The position numbers were made by a program, and so were the translations under genes. From NCBI RefSeq assembly GCF_954871325.1, contig NC_088776.1, positions 13,640,052 through 13,704,051 on the forward strand: a stretch of DNA of 64,000 bases, in the 5' to 3' direction. The DNA is from Gordionus sp. m RMFG-2023. Lineage: Eukaryota > Nematomorpha > Gordioida > Chordodea > Parachordodidae. Positions 37,166 through 47,876 of the stretch are shown here, piece by piece. The notes beneath the pieces were generated by a model. It saw only the letters and a list, made by a program, of their open reading frames with translations, made no database searches and was not told where the DNA came from. The first letter of the stretch is position 1; each line of letters begins with the position of its first letter.

Positions 37166-39009
37166 TACATATTATAAAATGCTATTACATAATTAAATTT
37201 GAATTTCTAAACATATCTAATTTTAATTAAAATCCGCTGAACTGACAAACCCCTTGTGCCGACTAGCCTTGGTCCCTCCTAGAACACCGAATATCAACCA
37301 CTTCAACATCTTCCTGGTTGATAAAAAATTATTATATGGCTAAAGATTTATTTAGAATATTATTTTGACGAAATATTTTAAACCACTCAGCGGTCTCATG
37401 ACAACTACTTATTGCTGGTAATTTTGATGAAAATTAAATTTTTGTATATGAAAGTATATATATAAAAAAATATTCTCGATTTTTAAAAAAGCATATATAT
37501 TAAAACGTGATGGCCTAGTTGACGGCCGAATTAAGACTCAAAATTTATAGGACAAACTCTGAAAGCCATATTGATTCAAAATTATTATTTTCTGATTACC
37601 TAATTCTAAAGGGAAAACATTATCTTAAAACGTATTTTAAAAATGTTTAATTTGATATCCCTCAGGTGACTCAGTTAAAGAAAATCTTGATGCCGCCTTT
37701 TGTTGCCTTATAAAAAAAGAAAAATAAAGCATTTCTATCAAAACGATAGTAAATATGTGTCTTGAAAATTTATTATAAAATCTACTAAGCGATCAAATAC
37801 CTACAAACCTAATCCATGATATTATCGCCGACCCAAAGGGAATAAATTTGCCAAATATTTTTCTGCGTTTCCTTCCAACCATTTATTTATACCAGTCATA
37901 GCTATTACATCAAACACTTGCTCATCACTCCCTAAGCTTATTCTAGACCTAGGACATGGCATTTCTTTGAAGACCGATGATTAATACGAAGTTTTCTGCC
38001 TTCTGAGGCTTGTAATAAACATAATCAAGACAATGGATAACACATTCATTCATGAACAAGTATTTCTAACCGCGTAGCCAGATATTTACGTTGAAAAAGA
38101 GCAATTCATTTAAACTATTCAAAAAATTCTAAAACGAACATTTAAAATTCAGTAAATTTATCAGGATGGGTGACTAAAAATATTGACTATTTTAATATAC
38201 CAAAATAAGCCAAATTTTTAATATAAAATCTATGCGCCGAAAGACTGTTATAAAATATTATATACATATATAATCGGCATAATTTCGAGTTTTAGGATAA
38301 AAACTCGGTTTTAAATGAATTGAGCGAAAGGGTTAGTGTAGTTTTTACCTAACCATTATTATTATGAATCACTATAAAAGAAATGTGTGTTGAAAAAATT
38401 TTTGAGCTTAAATATATGTATTCTCCTTTGTGATTAGGCTAATTTTTCCATTTAATCATGCAAGGACTAATAATTATAATGGTATAATAATGTAATAGGA
38501 AAACAACTCTTAGACCTGTAAGGACTGCTTAACAAATCAAAAATCTCCCACCTATTTAATTTGAAAAAGTATCCAAATATCTTTTTTTGATAAAAACCTA
38601 AACTTAGCAAAAAATTTTAAGAACTCATAAATTGATATTTGTGCCAAAAATATTGCTTACAATATTTCGCCAAAGGCTTGCAAGAAGTGCCAAATTTTGA
38701 GGACTATTAAATGGGCTAAATCATGGTTTTAAGCATCACTAAAAAAGGTGGAATAAAGAAAATTATTTTATTTCTATTGATACTTCAATAGCTTAGTTAA
38801 GATGGGAGGGCAATTAGCTAATTAAAATTTTCCCCCTATACACCCTCCCCCACCTCTTCTCTCCCCCATCCAATTTATACAAATAAACATGAATTTAAAA
38901 GAAAAATAAGTAATAGAATAATTTTCTAAAATAACGTCTATAATAGAATTTTTTAGACATTTTATAAAAAAATAATAAAAAACTAAAAAGTATTTTTACA
39001 AAAATATTT

Positions 39010-39060
39010 TATAAAAGGCCTGCAATAAGTGGACCTAAAAACCTAAAATAAATATGACAG
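39010..39060. repeat. Family F motif (ctgcaataagtggacctaaaa)
   Basis: A short motif also found at about 53215-53245 and 59890-59920. The element it belongs to has no clear ends. Confidence 0.35.
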
Positions 39061-39560
39061 AGAATCTCCCCTAATAGTGCCCTCTCAACTCTCGAAAAAT
39101 TCTAACTACGCCTATTATTAAATTAATTTTTGATAATGCAAAGAAATATCGAGCCCAAATATAACATTTTCTTCCGAAGATAAAAATTTTTCTACAATTT
39201 TATAATTTCACTAAGATCATGCTTGATATTCTCCTCTAACTCCATAAAAAGAAGACTTTTAAATATGTAGATAATCTGAATTTTTATAGCTCTGGGGGGA
39301 GGGGGAGGGATTATCCTTGCAACCCAACCCCACTGGTGATGTGCCTGCTTATTTCTAATAATTGACACTCTGATATATGTTTAAAATATTTATTTATATA
39401 TTTTTGTTTTGTATTATTAATTTGTTTTAAATATCATTTTGCTGAAATATTGTTTATTGTTTTTAAAATTCAAATTCGGGTTATTTATCAACTCTTTGAA
39501 TTAGGGTATGTATTTAAATTAAAAGTTAAAAATTTTTAATAAATTATAAAGTAAAAACAT

Positions 39561-39566
39561 TTTATT
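39561..39566 (-). terminator. Polyadenylation signal of the 396-residue gene
   Basis: AATAAA on the - strand, about 28 nt after the TGA at 39594-39596, a typical distance. Confidence 0.6.
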
Positions 39567-39593
39567 TATGAATACTTCACGAAATAAAAGAAA

Positions 39594-40784
39594 TCACTCA
39601 TTGGGTGGTTTTTTCTTTTTCTTTCTCTTGATTTTTTCAGCACCCACCTTTTCTTTGGCATCGGTGGGCTTGATTTTTCCTTTTTCGGCATCATCCTTCG
39701 TCATTTCCTTGATTTGCCCACCTTTCTCTTTAATTTTTTTCCTTTTATCTTTCTTCTTATCATCCTCATTTTTATTTTTATCTCCATCTTTATTGTCATC
39801 TTTATCGCCATCTTTCACTTGATCAGCAGTTTTGGAAGATTTTTTGAACTTCATTTTGGATGTTTCTTTACCGGTTATTTTACCAGCCTTTGATAATTGA
39901 CTTAATTTTTTGAGTTTTTCATAACGCTTTTTGGCTTTAGTTGTTATTTTTTTTGTATCCAAATGGGTTTGTTGAGCGTCCTCTCCATTAGTCTCTGCCT
40001 TAACTTCGGACTCAGGGCCTTCACTAGCTTTATCGCTTTCCTTCAATTTTTTGGACAATATACCTCCTTTAGGAAGTGTTAAGTCTACATCTTTTTTAAC
40101 ATCTATCTCTGAGGGTAAAATTCCCGGTTCTGATGGAGTTTTAGAAGAAGATAATATGGATGCCCTTGGGAGAATTATTTGAGCAATATCTTCCTGTGTT
40201 ACTACATTATTTTCAGAAATTTTAATCCTGCCTAAAGCATCTCTAACCATGACTTGTATGTCGGATTGTCTTGCATCGTTGTCATCCATTATAATTGTCA
40301 TCTTATCGGCAAAAATATCAAAATCTTCATACACATCCAATCTCTTTGCTTTGATACGAATGTGGGATGAGGTCTTAGGCGGCTTAAATTCCATCAACTT
40401 TTTTTTGGTGTGGCAAGTGCATTCACTTTCCAGATCACTTTCACCAAAGGGTGAATCATCAAGATCACGACAAATTTTATCTTGAGAATCACTAAATTTC
40501 AAAATCTTATGCATCCGGTTTTGTAAAAAATTAATTAAGGGTTGGTTTGCACTGCATGTTCCAGTTTTATTTACAGTAATATTGAATTCTTTCATCGTGC
40601 ATTCGGGTCTCCATAAAAGATTGTTAAATAGATCAATAGGGAATTCCGTTCGTTTTTTCAGCAAAACGTTTTTCAAGGATGTGTCATCTTCATCATTAAA
40701 CAAGCTAAATAACCCCTTTTTTTCGAATGGACGAACCCAGATACGTTTATAAATCATTTTCTTAGTTAGATTCATATCCACCAT
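39594..40784 (-). CDS. Intronless gene, lysine-rich-tailed protein of unknown function
   Basis: Uninterrupted 396-codon frame from ATG to TGA, far longer than chance allows in this AT-rich DNA, with higher G+C than its surroundings. Residues 1-240 are mixed and look folded (KRIWVRPFEKKGLFSLF, FPIDLFNNLLWRPECTMKEF, HIRIKAKRLDVYEDFDIF) with a few cysteines (CTCH near residue 125). From about 270 the protein is Lys/Asp/Glu-rich and ends RKKKKKPPNE, probably disordered and perhaps nucleic-acid binding or nuclear. No signal peptide or membrane segment. I do not recognise the family. The lack of introns could mean a retrocopy or a naturally single-exon gene. It lies on the strand of gene 2, between the two T-box genes. 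Confidence 0.8.
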   Translation of the reverse strand: MVDMNLTKKMIYKRIWVRPFEKKGLFSLFNDEDDTSLKNVLLKKRTEFPIDLFNNLLWRPECTMKEFNITVNKTGTCSANQPLINFLQNRMHKILKFSDSQDKICRDLDDSPFGESDLESECTCHTKKKLMEFKPPKTSSHIRIKAKRLDVYEDFDIFADKMTIIMDDNDARQSDIQVMVRDALGRIKISENNVVTQEDIAQIILPRASILSSSKTPSEPGILPSEIDVKKDVDLTLPKGGILSKKLKESDKASEGPESEVKAETNGEDAQQTHLDTKKITTKAKKRYEKLKKLSQLSKAGKITGKETSKMKFKKSSKTADQVKDGDKDDNKDGDKNKNEDDKKKDKRKKIKEKGGQIKEMTKDDAEKGKIKPTDAKEKVGAEKIKRKKKKKPPNE

Positions 40785-40947
40785 TTAAAAATTATGAATA
40801 TTATTTAACATTTTAAATATAATATAATATACTATCATAATAATGACGAAAAAGAGAGATTCACATTGTTAAATTTATAATCAAAACATTTTTTAATTAC
40901 TAAAATGTTGTAAAGTTGCAAATTTATTTTACAAAATAGAATCTTAT

Positions 40948-41239
40948 TAGAGGTCTACAAAGCCCGACCCTCTAAGACTCGTTAAGAACACAAGTTGTCC
41001 GGCTCGACCTTTAAAAATTTTATAAAAAGTCAGGCATGGGCCTGTTAAAGTTTTACCAACAGTCGACTAAACCCTGTTAAATTTTTTGTGCGAATTTTTC
41101 GGTTATTGCATTTTTAATATCTATCTATATAACTTTTTTTTTGGTCCAACCCGTTTTAATATTTTTTTAACTTTTCAGGCCCGACCCGTGAGCCAAGATT
41201 TTTGACGGGACAGGTCGGGCTCAGTTTCGCCGATCACTA
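40948..41239. repeat. MITE family A copy
   Basis: Starts tagaggtctacaaagcccg and ends gccgatcacta. Contains caggcccgacccgtgagcc and the inverted ggtcgggctc. The target duplication is not clear because another repeat abuts its right end. Confidence 0.65.
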
Positions 41240-41244
41240 ATCTC

Positions 41245-41436
41245 TAGTGTTGTAAAAAGCTAAATTTGGTTTGATTTTTAAAAATGCCCCGATTTAGATT
41301 TTCACTAAAATAATATATTATGTAAGCCAGGAAATTTTACTCAAAGATGTCAGATTGGTTTGAATTTCTATTTTTCAAATCTAGATCCTTATATAATTTT
41401 ATTTAGGCCAAAATCTTAAATCGGTAACAAACTACT
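41245..41436. repeat. MITE family B, decayed copy
   Basis: Starts tagtgttgtaaaaagctaaa and ends ggtaacaaactacta; the core catttagattttcactaaaa and gtaagccaggaaattttactc matches family B. It directly follows the family A copy. Confidence 0.55.
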
Positions 41437-41638
41437 AATCTGAATATAAACAGAATAATACTTTTATAACATATTTATTTTATAATCAATTAATAATGTA
41501 TAACAATTTTATTATGACACTATTTATATATAAAAGTATAAATAAACAAGAATTTAAAAATGTAAATCGACTAATAAATAAAACAAAATATAGAAAGTAT
41601 AAAATTGTTATAAGAAAAAAGAAAATAATATATGATAG

Positions 41639-42006
41639 CGGCAATGTGTTTCTTCCGTCTATTTGTTATTTTTACAACTTCAAATTATTTTTTGAGCAGT
41701 TTTTTAAATTTAAATCTCATTTTATCGGAAATGTATTCCAGCATCTTTAGAATATTTATCTTTATGAATTGTATATAATTTTACCTTTAAATTTTGAGTC
41801 ATTTATAACTTATAAGAAAAATATATGGTAAAACGAATATAAATTATATTAAGTTCAAAATTTCATCATAAACCTATCTAAAATCCATAGGGTAGGTGTT
41901 CCAAACATGAATACATTTTCAGTAAAATTAGATTTTAAATTTAATAAAACGGGCAAATGATTTAAAGTTGAAAAAATAATACATTGCAGGAAAAAACACA
42001 TTGCCG
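41639..42006. repeat. Repeat family G, copy 1 (long inverted ends)
   Basis: The left end cggcaatgtgtttcttccg pairs with the right end, whose complement reads cggcaatgtgttttttcc. Pairing continues imperfectly for about 100 bp inward (ttcaactttaaatcatttg on one arm). A 368-bp foldback element with no coding sequence, homologous to 53572-53888. Confidence 0.65.
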
Positions 42007-42049
42007 ATATATATAAAAAATAAAAAAGGGGAGAGATCTGAATAAAAAA

Positions 42050-42730
42050 TAATCAAGAGAAAAATGTGTTAATAAGACAATGGATATGGGATTTGATGAC
42101 CTGGATTGCAAGTCTTTGACAAAGATAGAACTTTTCTTTCTGGCATGCTCTGTTTTGACTGAAATCAGTCTGCTCAGTTTTTTTATGGTTTTGGACTTGA
42201 GGAACAAAAGTTGCAAGAGTGATTATGATGACTGGAAAGTAGTAATATTGATCTGACATGTCCATGTAAAGAATTTGAAGCTCGCTTTATAAGAGAGCGC
42301 ATAGAGTGTGCAGTGGGGCTAAGCCACTACTTCTGAAGCATTGATAGCATGTCTACCCGAATCGGCTTCTTTGTGACATCTAGAACACTTATGTGATGAT
42401 TGAGTTCACGTTAAAACGAATAGTCAAAGCAAAGCTAAATTTCATTCTAAGTCAAGGTTCTTAAAAAGGATTGCCTCTAAATATTTATGCCCTGAACCAA
42501 AGCAGAAAAATAAGAATGGCCAACAGATTATAGATTGGTAAAAAGAAGATAATCAATGGTACCTGAAATCACGGGCGCATCCAAGTCTTCATTTTTCTTT
42601 GTTTAAATGGAAAAAGGAATGCAGAATAGTTTGTGTTGCTCCATAAAGAATAAGCTTTAACAAGTAAGTGATCTGGAAAGGAGGAATGATGGATAGCAGT
42701 AAGTGTCGTATTGCCCAAAAACTTGGAGGG
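42050..42730. other. G+C-richer patch of unknown origin
   Basis: Base composition changes abruptly from strongly AT-rich to balanced, non-repetitive sequence right after the family G element and reverts near 42730. Short open pieces occur on both strands (for example CHKEADSGRHAINASEVV on the - strand around 42320-42375), but no intact frame. It may be a decayed gene, a transposon interior or an organelle-derived insert; I cannot identify it. Confidence 0.35.
42080..42256 (+). CDS. Possible small open frame, 58 residues
   Basis: An ATG frame encoding MDMGFDDLDCKSLTKIE, a hydrophobic stretch FFLACSVLTEISLLSFFMVL, and a polar tail LRNKSCKSDYDDWK. It sits in a 0.7-kb patch of unusually balanced base composition. 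The frame is open upstream to 42053. It may be a fragment of a decayed gene or element; no family recognised. The overlapping - strand frames are taken as shadows. Confidence 0.2.
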   Translation: MDMGFDDLDCKSLTKIELFFLACSVLTEISLLSFFMVLDLRNKSCKSDYDDWKVVILI

Positions 42731-43960
42731 AGGTTACGATTTTTTAAATATATTATCAAAAAATATCATATATAAAATCGATTTTTTTTTATTACGAGTA
42801 TGAATCAATTCTTTATTTTTATATTTTATTTTTAAAAAATGTAACAAATTAAATACCACCTATTTCTATATAAATAAATATATAAATATGATTTTAAAAT
42901 AATCCTATAAATTTTTCATTTCGTCTTTTTATTTGGGCTATAATTTCCCTTAAAAAGATTTCATTCACCCACGATAATTCCTTTTCATGGTTTGATGCAT
43001 GGATTTGGAATCCATTCCGATATCTAAGGCCCATCAATATTTATACATATAATTAATTTGAATATTTTATAGATTTTTTTTATTTGCTTTTCTTCTAGTA
43101 GACAGGACGGAACTGCTTGATGCTTTCTAGAGAAAATATAAATTCGTCAATTTTTAATTTTGTAAGTTTGGGATATTTTAATAGTATATTTTTAAATAAA
43201 AGTAAAATATCTGAATCGAGCGACATTTGTAAATATTTACCTTACATACAAGTGTCTTCATGAATTTGCCTCCAATTTTTTGAAGAAAGGTATGGGGTAG
43301 GCATCCACGGGGGAGTGGGGTTAAGTAAAAGTAAATACGATTTGTGTATTAAAAAAATATAACTGATAAAAAATTTAAATTTATTAATAAATATTTAATT
43401 CATTCATTTATAAATAACATTTTAGTACAGTTTGCAATTATATACATGTTGATAGCTAATATTTATATTAATGTTGGGATGGGAGTAACTAGTTAATTAT
43501 CACCAACTAATAATTATTTGTTATTTCTGTTCTAATTAGACCTGAAAGAGTTTATTTAGAATTGCTTTAAGGTTATAAATAAATATTATATGATATTTTT
43601 TTATTATCTGGTTTGTTAGAGCAGAATGGGTGAGTAAATATCGAAGCAGACGCTCGCGAAAATTATTTAGGAGGGTAGGGATAGATTTTGAAGGGCGTTT
43701 GCTACCAATGAATATTCTGTCATATAGACTCTGCCTGCATAATATTTCATCATTGTCGACATGTTCCTAACTGATTTATTTTTTTTATATATCAATCAAT
43801 CAATAAAAAATTTTTTAATTGGCACAGAAGAACCTGATAGAAAAATTATCTCAATGTATTATTTCTTTCTTGGTAAATTATAACTAACAACCTACCTATA
43901 TGAAAATTTCAAATTCCTATTTGAACATTTCAAAGATTTTAAAATTGAACTATTTTTTTG

Positions 43961-44135
43961 TAGTGTTGTTAAATAGGCTAAATCCCAATAATCTAAAAAT
44001 TCAATCCTTGAGGCCAGAATATATTTATTTCAAGGTGAACTATCCTTTAAGTTTAAACCACGAACGTGGCTAAGATGATAGTTTTCACTTAAAAATTCGG
44101 TTTTGCCTTTTTAGAGTTAGCTCAAAACTTGCTTA
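43961..44135. repeat. MITE family B, decayed copy
   Basis: Starts tagtgttgttaaataggc. The core and the right part (gcctttttagagttagctcaaa) match family B. The right end is not defined. Confidence 0.45.
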
Positions 44136-44415
44136 AAAAAGGAAGTTATCACCCCTACTTATTGGTGATGAACCGAACTATAAACTTTAAGGACTTATAA
44201 AAATAATGAAAATAAAAAATTTAAAAATGTGCTTCTATATCTTTTATAATTTATGTAGCTATAAAAAAATAAGAAAAAGATGTTTGATAATATAAAAATT
44301 TTAATAAATTATAACAATATAAGGAGAAAAGGGACTCAAATTTAACTATAAAATAATATTCAAAAAATTTGGTGGGGGCTAAGTGCAATGCACACCTGAT
44401 AGCAGTGCTCGCAAG

Positions 44416-44632
44416 TAGTGTTTTTAAACGGCTCGATTCGATCCGATTTTTAAAACGACGAACTTAATATTTTATCCAGAAAAATATTAGACGAGATTTT
44501 ACTCATAGATGGTACAACGATTTGAACATTTATTAGTAAAATTTCGAGGCTTTGGTAAATTTTTCTGGCTAAAATATTGAGTTAGCTGTTTTTAAATTAA
44601 CTCAAATCTAGTTGTTCATTCAATCACACACA
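44416..44632. repeat. MITE family B copy
   Basis: Starts tagtgtttttaaacggctcg; the right arm ctggctaaaatattgagttag is nearly identical to the copy at 9506. Possible flanks gctcgcaag/cctcgcagg. The right terminus is eroded. Confidence 0.65.
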
Positions 44633-45689
44633 CCTCGCAGGCCTAGATAAGATGAATACACAAGTCGATAATCGATCGGACACCGAATTCCAAATTTTCC
44701 AGTAGAAGTGAAAAGTGTAACTTAAAGGTCAAAACGTATATTAGCTATTTTTTCCATTATTTCTTTTATTTTTAACTCATATGTTTTGACTCTGGTAAAT
44801 TTGAAAATAGCAGTGGATCTTAAGGTAAAGAGGATATATTAAAAGTCTTTTATTAGGAAATATGCCATTTTTCAAAGTATTTTAGGCTATGTAAGTTTTT
44901 ATAAATTATTGTTTGATTGCACCCGTAACACAATAAAAAAGTTCATACAATGATATTAGTCCCTTCGTCTTTTAATATGCTGTAAGCTGTTGCGATCCAC
45001 TAATAATTCCGTCATCAATGTACCACACATGGTGACTAAGCATACAGTTAATTTTTATCTCTACAGTATAGCAATTAAGACCTATACAAAATAAAAGAGA
45101 ACCTATGCCCCTCCCCCTTGCTAAATGCCTTTAGCAGATGATAGTTTGGTCTACTAATTGTAGAAGAAAATGAATTTGGTAGAAACTGATTATGTAATTG
45201 CATAATTTGGAAATCTTCTAATGAATTCGGTGTAATAGCATTCAGGAGAGATTATTCTGGAAATATATTCTAGCAGCATGAGCAGCGCTTCGCAAGCACT
45301 TTTTTACCATCACCTAGCTGCTTGGGTGTAAGAAGCATAGAAGTAACATCTGAAAGCCGGGTTGAGATGACTTTGGCGGTGAGTTTTTACTATTCCTAAG
45401 GTAAGTCTTTATTGGGTTAAATGAGAGCAATTACTTTGGCTACAAATTATATCGGGCGGGCTAGTTTTTAAATAAAATTCTTGTTTTTGTCTTCAATAAT
45501 ATATGTATATTTAATATAATAATTATGAGACAAAATAAAATATTTTATTATATCTTAATAAAGCGTTTAATATCATCATCCCAAAAATAATGATATATTA
45601 GTCATTTTTGTTAAAATTTAGGAGTTTTATGAGAATTTTAGCAAATCCGACTCGATGCGCCTCACCTCACATTTTAATTATAGTCTATG

Positions 45690-46975
45690 TTTAAATAATC
45701 CCTTAAATGCATTTTTATTTATTTATGATACTTATAGAACTTCATTTCTCAAAATCATAATACTCATAAACTTAATTTTGGTTAATTTAATAAACATGTT
45801 GAACATATAAAAAAATTCTCGAAGTTGGAACCTGCACCATGTGCCCATCCTTGGCACATTCTACATTGTTATCACTCTTCACTGTTATGATATTTTATAT
45901 AATTCAGTTTACAACAAAGAAAAATAATATCTTTGTAAATAATACCAATTTTTTCTTGCAAATATTCATTTTCTATCTCTTGTAATATATCATAAAGTTT
46001 AATCTAGGAATACCTAAAATAAACATGCATTCATCATAATTTTAATCATATGTTAAAATATAACAACTTAAAATTTACAAATTACATTTAAAAATAATAT
46101 ATAAATAACATTTTAATTTCTTTACCATTACTATTTGATTTTTATTTACATCTCTATAATTAAATATCGCTAAAATTTGTAATGTTTAAAATTACAATTT
46201 TAATCATATCCATATGTTAAAATATAAGAACATAAAATTTACAAATTACATTTAAAAATAATATATAAATAATGTTTTAATTTCTTTATCATTACCAATT
46301 AGATTTTTATTAACATATTCTCTATTATTAAATAAGCTAAAATTTGATTATATTGTTTAAAAATTACATAAAATTATTATGATTATATCTTAAAAACAAC
46401 ACAGATAATGTAGATAAATTTACCTGTTGGTTGGCTAGTGAATCTTGTTGATTTACAATCTTCATTAATCTAATTACATTATAATATCAATTCATCAAAT
46501 TTTGGTATACTTCTAGATAATCATTAATATACTTTTGTAATTTTATTGAATTCGTATTTTAATACCATATTGAATAGTTAACAATTACTAAAAAATCATT
46601 CAAATGGATTGACATGTATGGCTTAACAAGCCCCACTAGCTCTAAAATTACTAATCATGATTGAAATAATATCTATAAAACTTTCTCAAGTTTTAAAAGA
46701 GTGTTAAAACCTTGCTATATAATTTATTATATATAAATGATTACATATTTTAATAAAAATTAAAATTATGTATTTAAAATTTTTTTTATTTTTTATCAAA
46801 TTTTATTTCTTGAATAAAATTTTTAATAATTAATTATTTCAAAAGAATTTTTGTCTATCGATGCAAACTAATAAAAGCTATTAGGATAGAAATTTACTGG
46901 TGTATTTAATTTTGAAATGAGAAGTGGTTTGCCAAGACCCAAAGTATCTAACCTCAGTCTCCTAAATATTACCTA
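45690..46975 (+). repeat. Repeat family C, copy 3, interrupted
   Basis: The left part (aatttaataaacatgttgaac, to about 45820) and the right part (46595-46975: acaagccccactagc, gatgcaaactaataaaagc, ending cctcagtctcc) match family C, but about 770 bp of unrelated AT-rich DNA lies between. The left terminus is missing. Confidence 0.6.
46038..46365 (+). repeat. Tandem duplication of about 160 bp
   Basis: Two consecutive units each containing ttaaaatataa, aaatttacaaattacattt, aaaaataatatataaat and taatttcttta. Lies inside the insertion that interrupts family C copy 3. Confidence 0.7.
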
Positions 46976-47790
46976 AATTATTCCTATAATTACCTAATAG
47001 AAAATTAACCCTTAATTAGTTTATTTCTTAGCAAAAATAAAGAAAGTACACATTACAATCATAAGTCCATATAAAACTTTCACCCATCTCTCCTGACACT
47101 TAAAATATTTACATTAATTAAAATTATATCTTATGGGTTTTTTAAAAAAAATATATTAATTAAAATAAAATGATATCATGATAAATATACTATAACCAAG
47201 AATAAGGAACAATTACCTTCACAACAATATTTTCTAAAAATATTTGCCACTTGGTAAGATTTTGGGAAAAATCTTAAATATATTTTACAGTACCCCAGCA
47301 AAAGATTTGTCTAATAGAACATTAAATTAGCTAGAATATACAGCAAGCGAAATTAATACCAGCTTCACCAATGCAACCATTTTATACATGGTTAGAATAT
47401 TAATGTTACAATTTATATACATTTAATTAAAGTTAAACTAGTTTTTGGTTGATTTATATAAATCTATTTCGATTTAATTTTTTATTCTATACTATTCTAA
47501 ATATTAATACAAAAATTTTGTAAAAATATATTATAATTTAAATATAATATAATTAAATATATATATTTATAAACAATTCGTGCAAAGAGGTTTAAATAAT
47601 AATTTCTTTTATAATAAATATCACATTTTAAAGATTTTTTTTTTGCATTAAATTCTGGATAATATCTTTTCTGTAATTTTTTAAATTATGACTGGTGGTC
47701 GATCATCTATAATTCATATAAAATACAACTATATTTAATTATATTTAAAAATATTTTTTTTACTATAATTATTTATCATACAACTATTAC

Positions 47791-47876
47791 CAATATGTTT
47801 TTCTATGGTAGGCAGGTTAAAATAATTCGAATGTGAAGATTGTAAATGAAGATTATTGCTAATTTTGTCTATGTCT
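47791..47876 (-). CDS. Tbx20 gene 2, exon 6 (after T-box)
   Basis: Acceptor TTTTGTAG ends at 47877. The first base completes Lys 387, then DIDKISNNLHLQSSHSNYFN and LPTIEKHI (388-415). The donor ATTG|GTAATA at 47790 gives phase 1, as at the same place in gene 1. If it is not used, the frame runs on to a TAA at 47735-47737 and would end the protein 18 residues later. Both readings are possible. Confidence 0.6.

Larger units (their letters stand above)
32876..39560. other. Intergenic region between gene 1 and the 396-residue gene
   Basis: Holds a family E copy (33204), two family C copies (34997, 36268) and a family F scrap (39010). I see no gene in the stretches 33.4-35.0 and 37.2-39.0 kb. Confidence 0.7.
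40785..47734. other. Intergenic region between the 396-residue gene and Tbx20 gene 2
   Basis: Contains family A (40948), B (41245, 43961, 44416), G (41639) and C (45690) copies and an unusual G+C-richer patch at 42050-42730. The last exon of gene 2 may be hidden here on the - strand, but no convincing candidate was found. Confidence 0.6.

Noticed and set aside
39568-40485. Open frames on the + strand over the 396-residue gene
   Set aside because: Antisense shadows of the lysine-rich coding region.
41962-42265. Two overlapping open frames on the - strand
   Set aside because: They overlap each other and the opposite-strand frame in the balanced patch, and show no domain; none can be preferred with confidence.
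42270-42400. tRNA or other structured RNA in the balanced patch
   Set aside because: No cloverleaf with an acceptor stem and T-loop could be formed from the stretch around 42290-42380.
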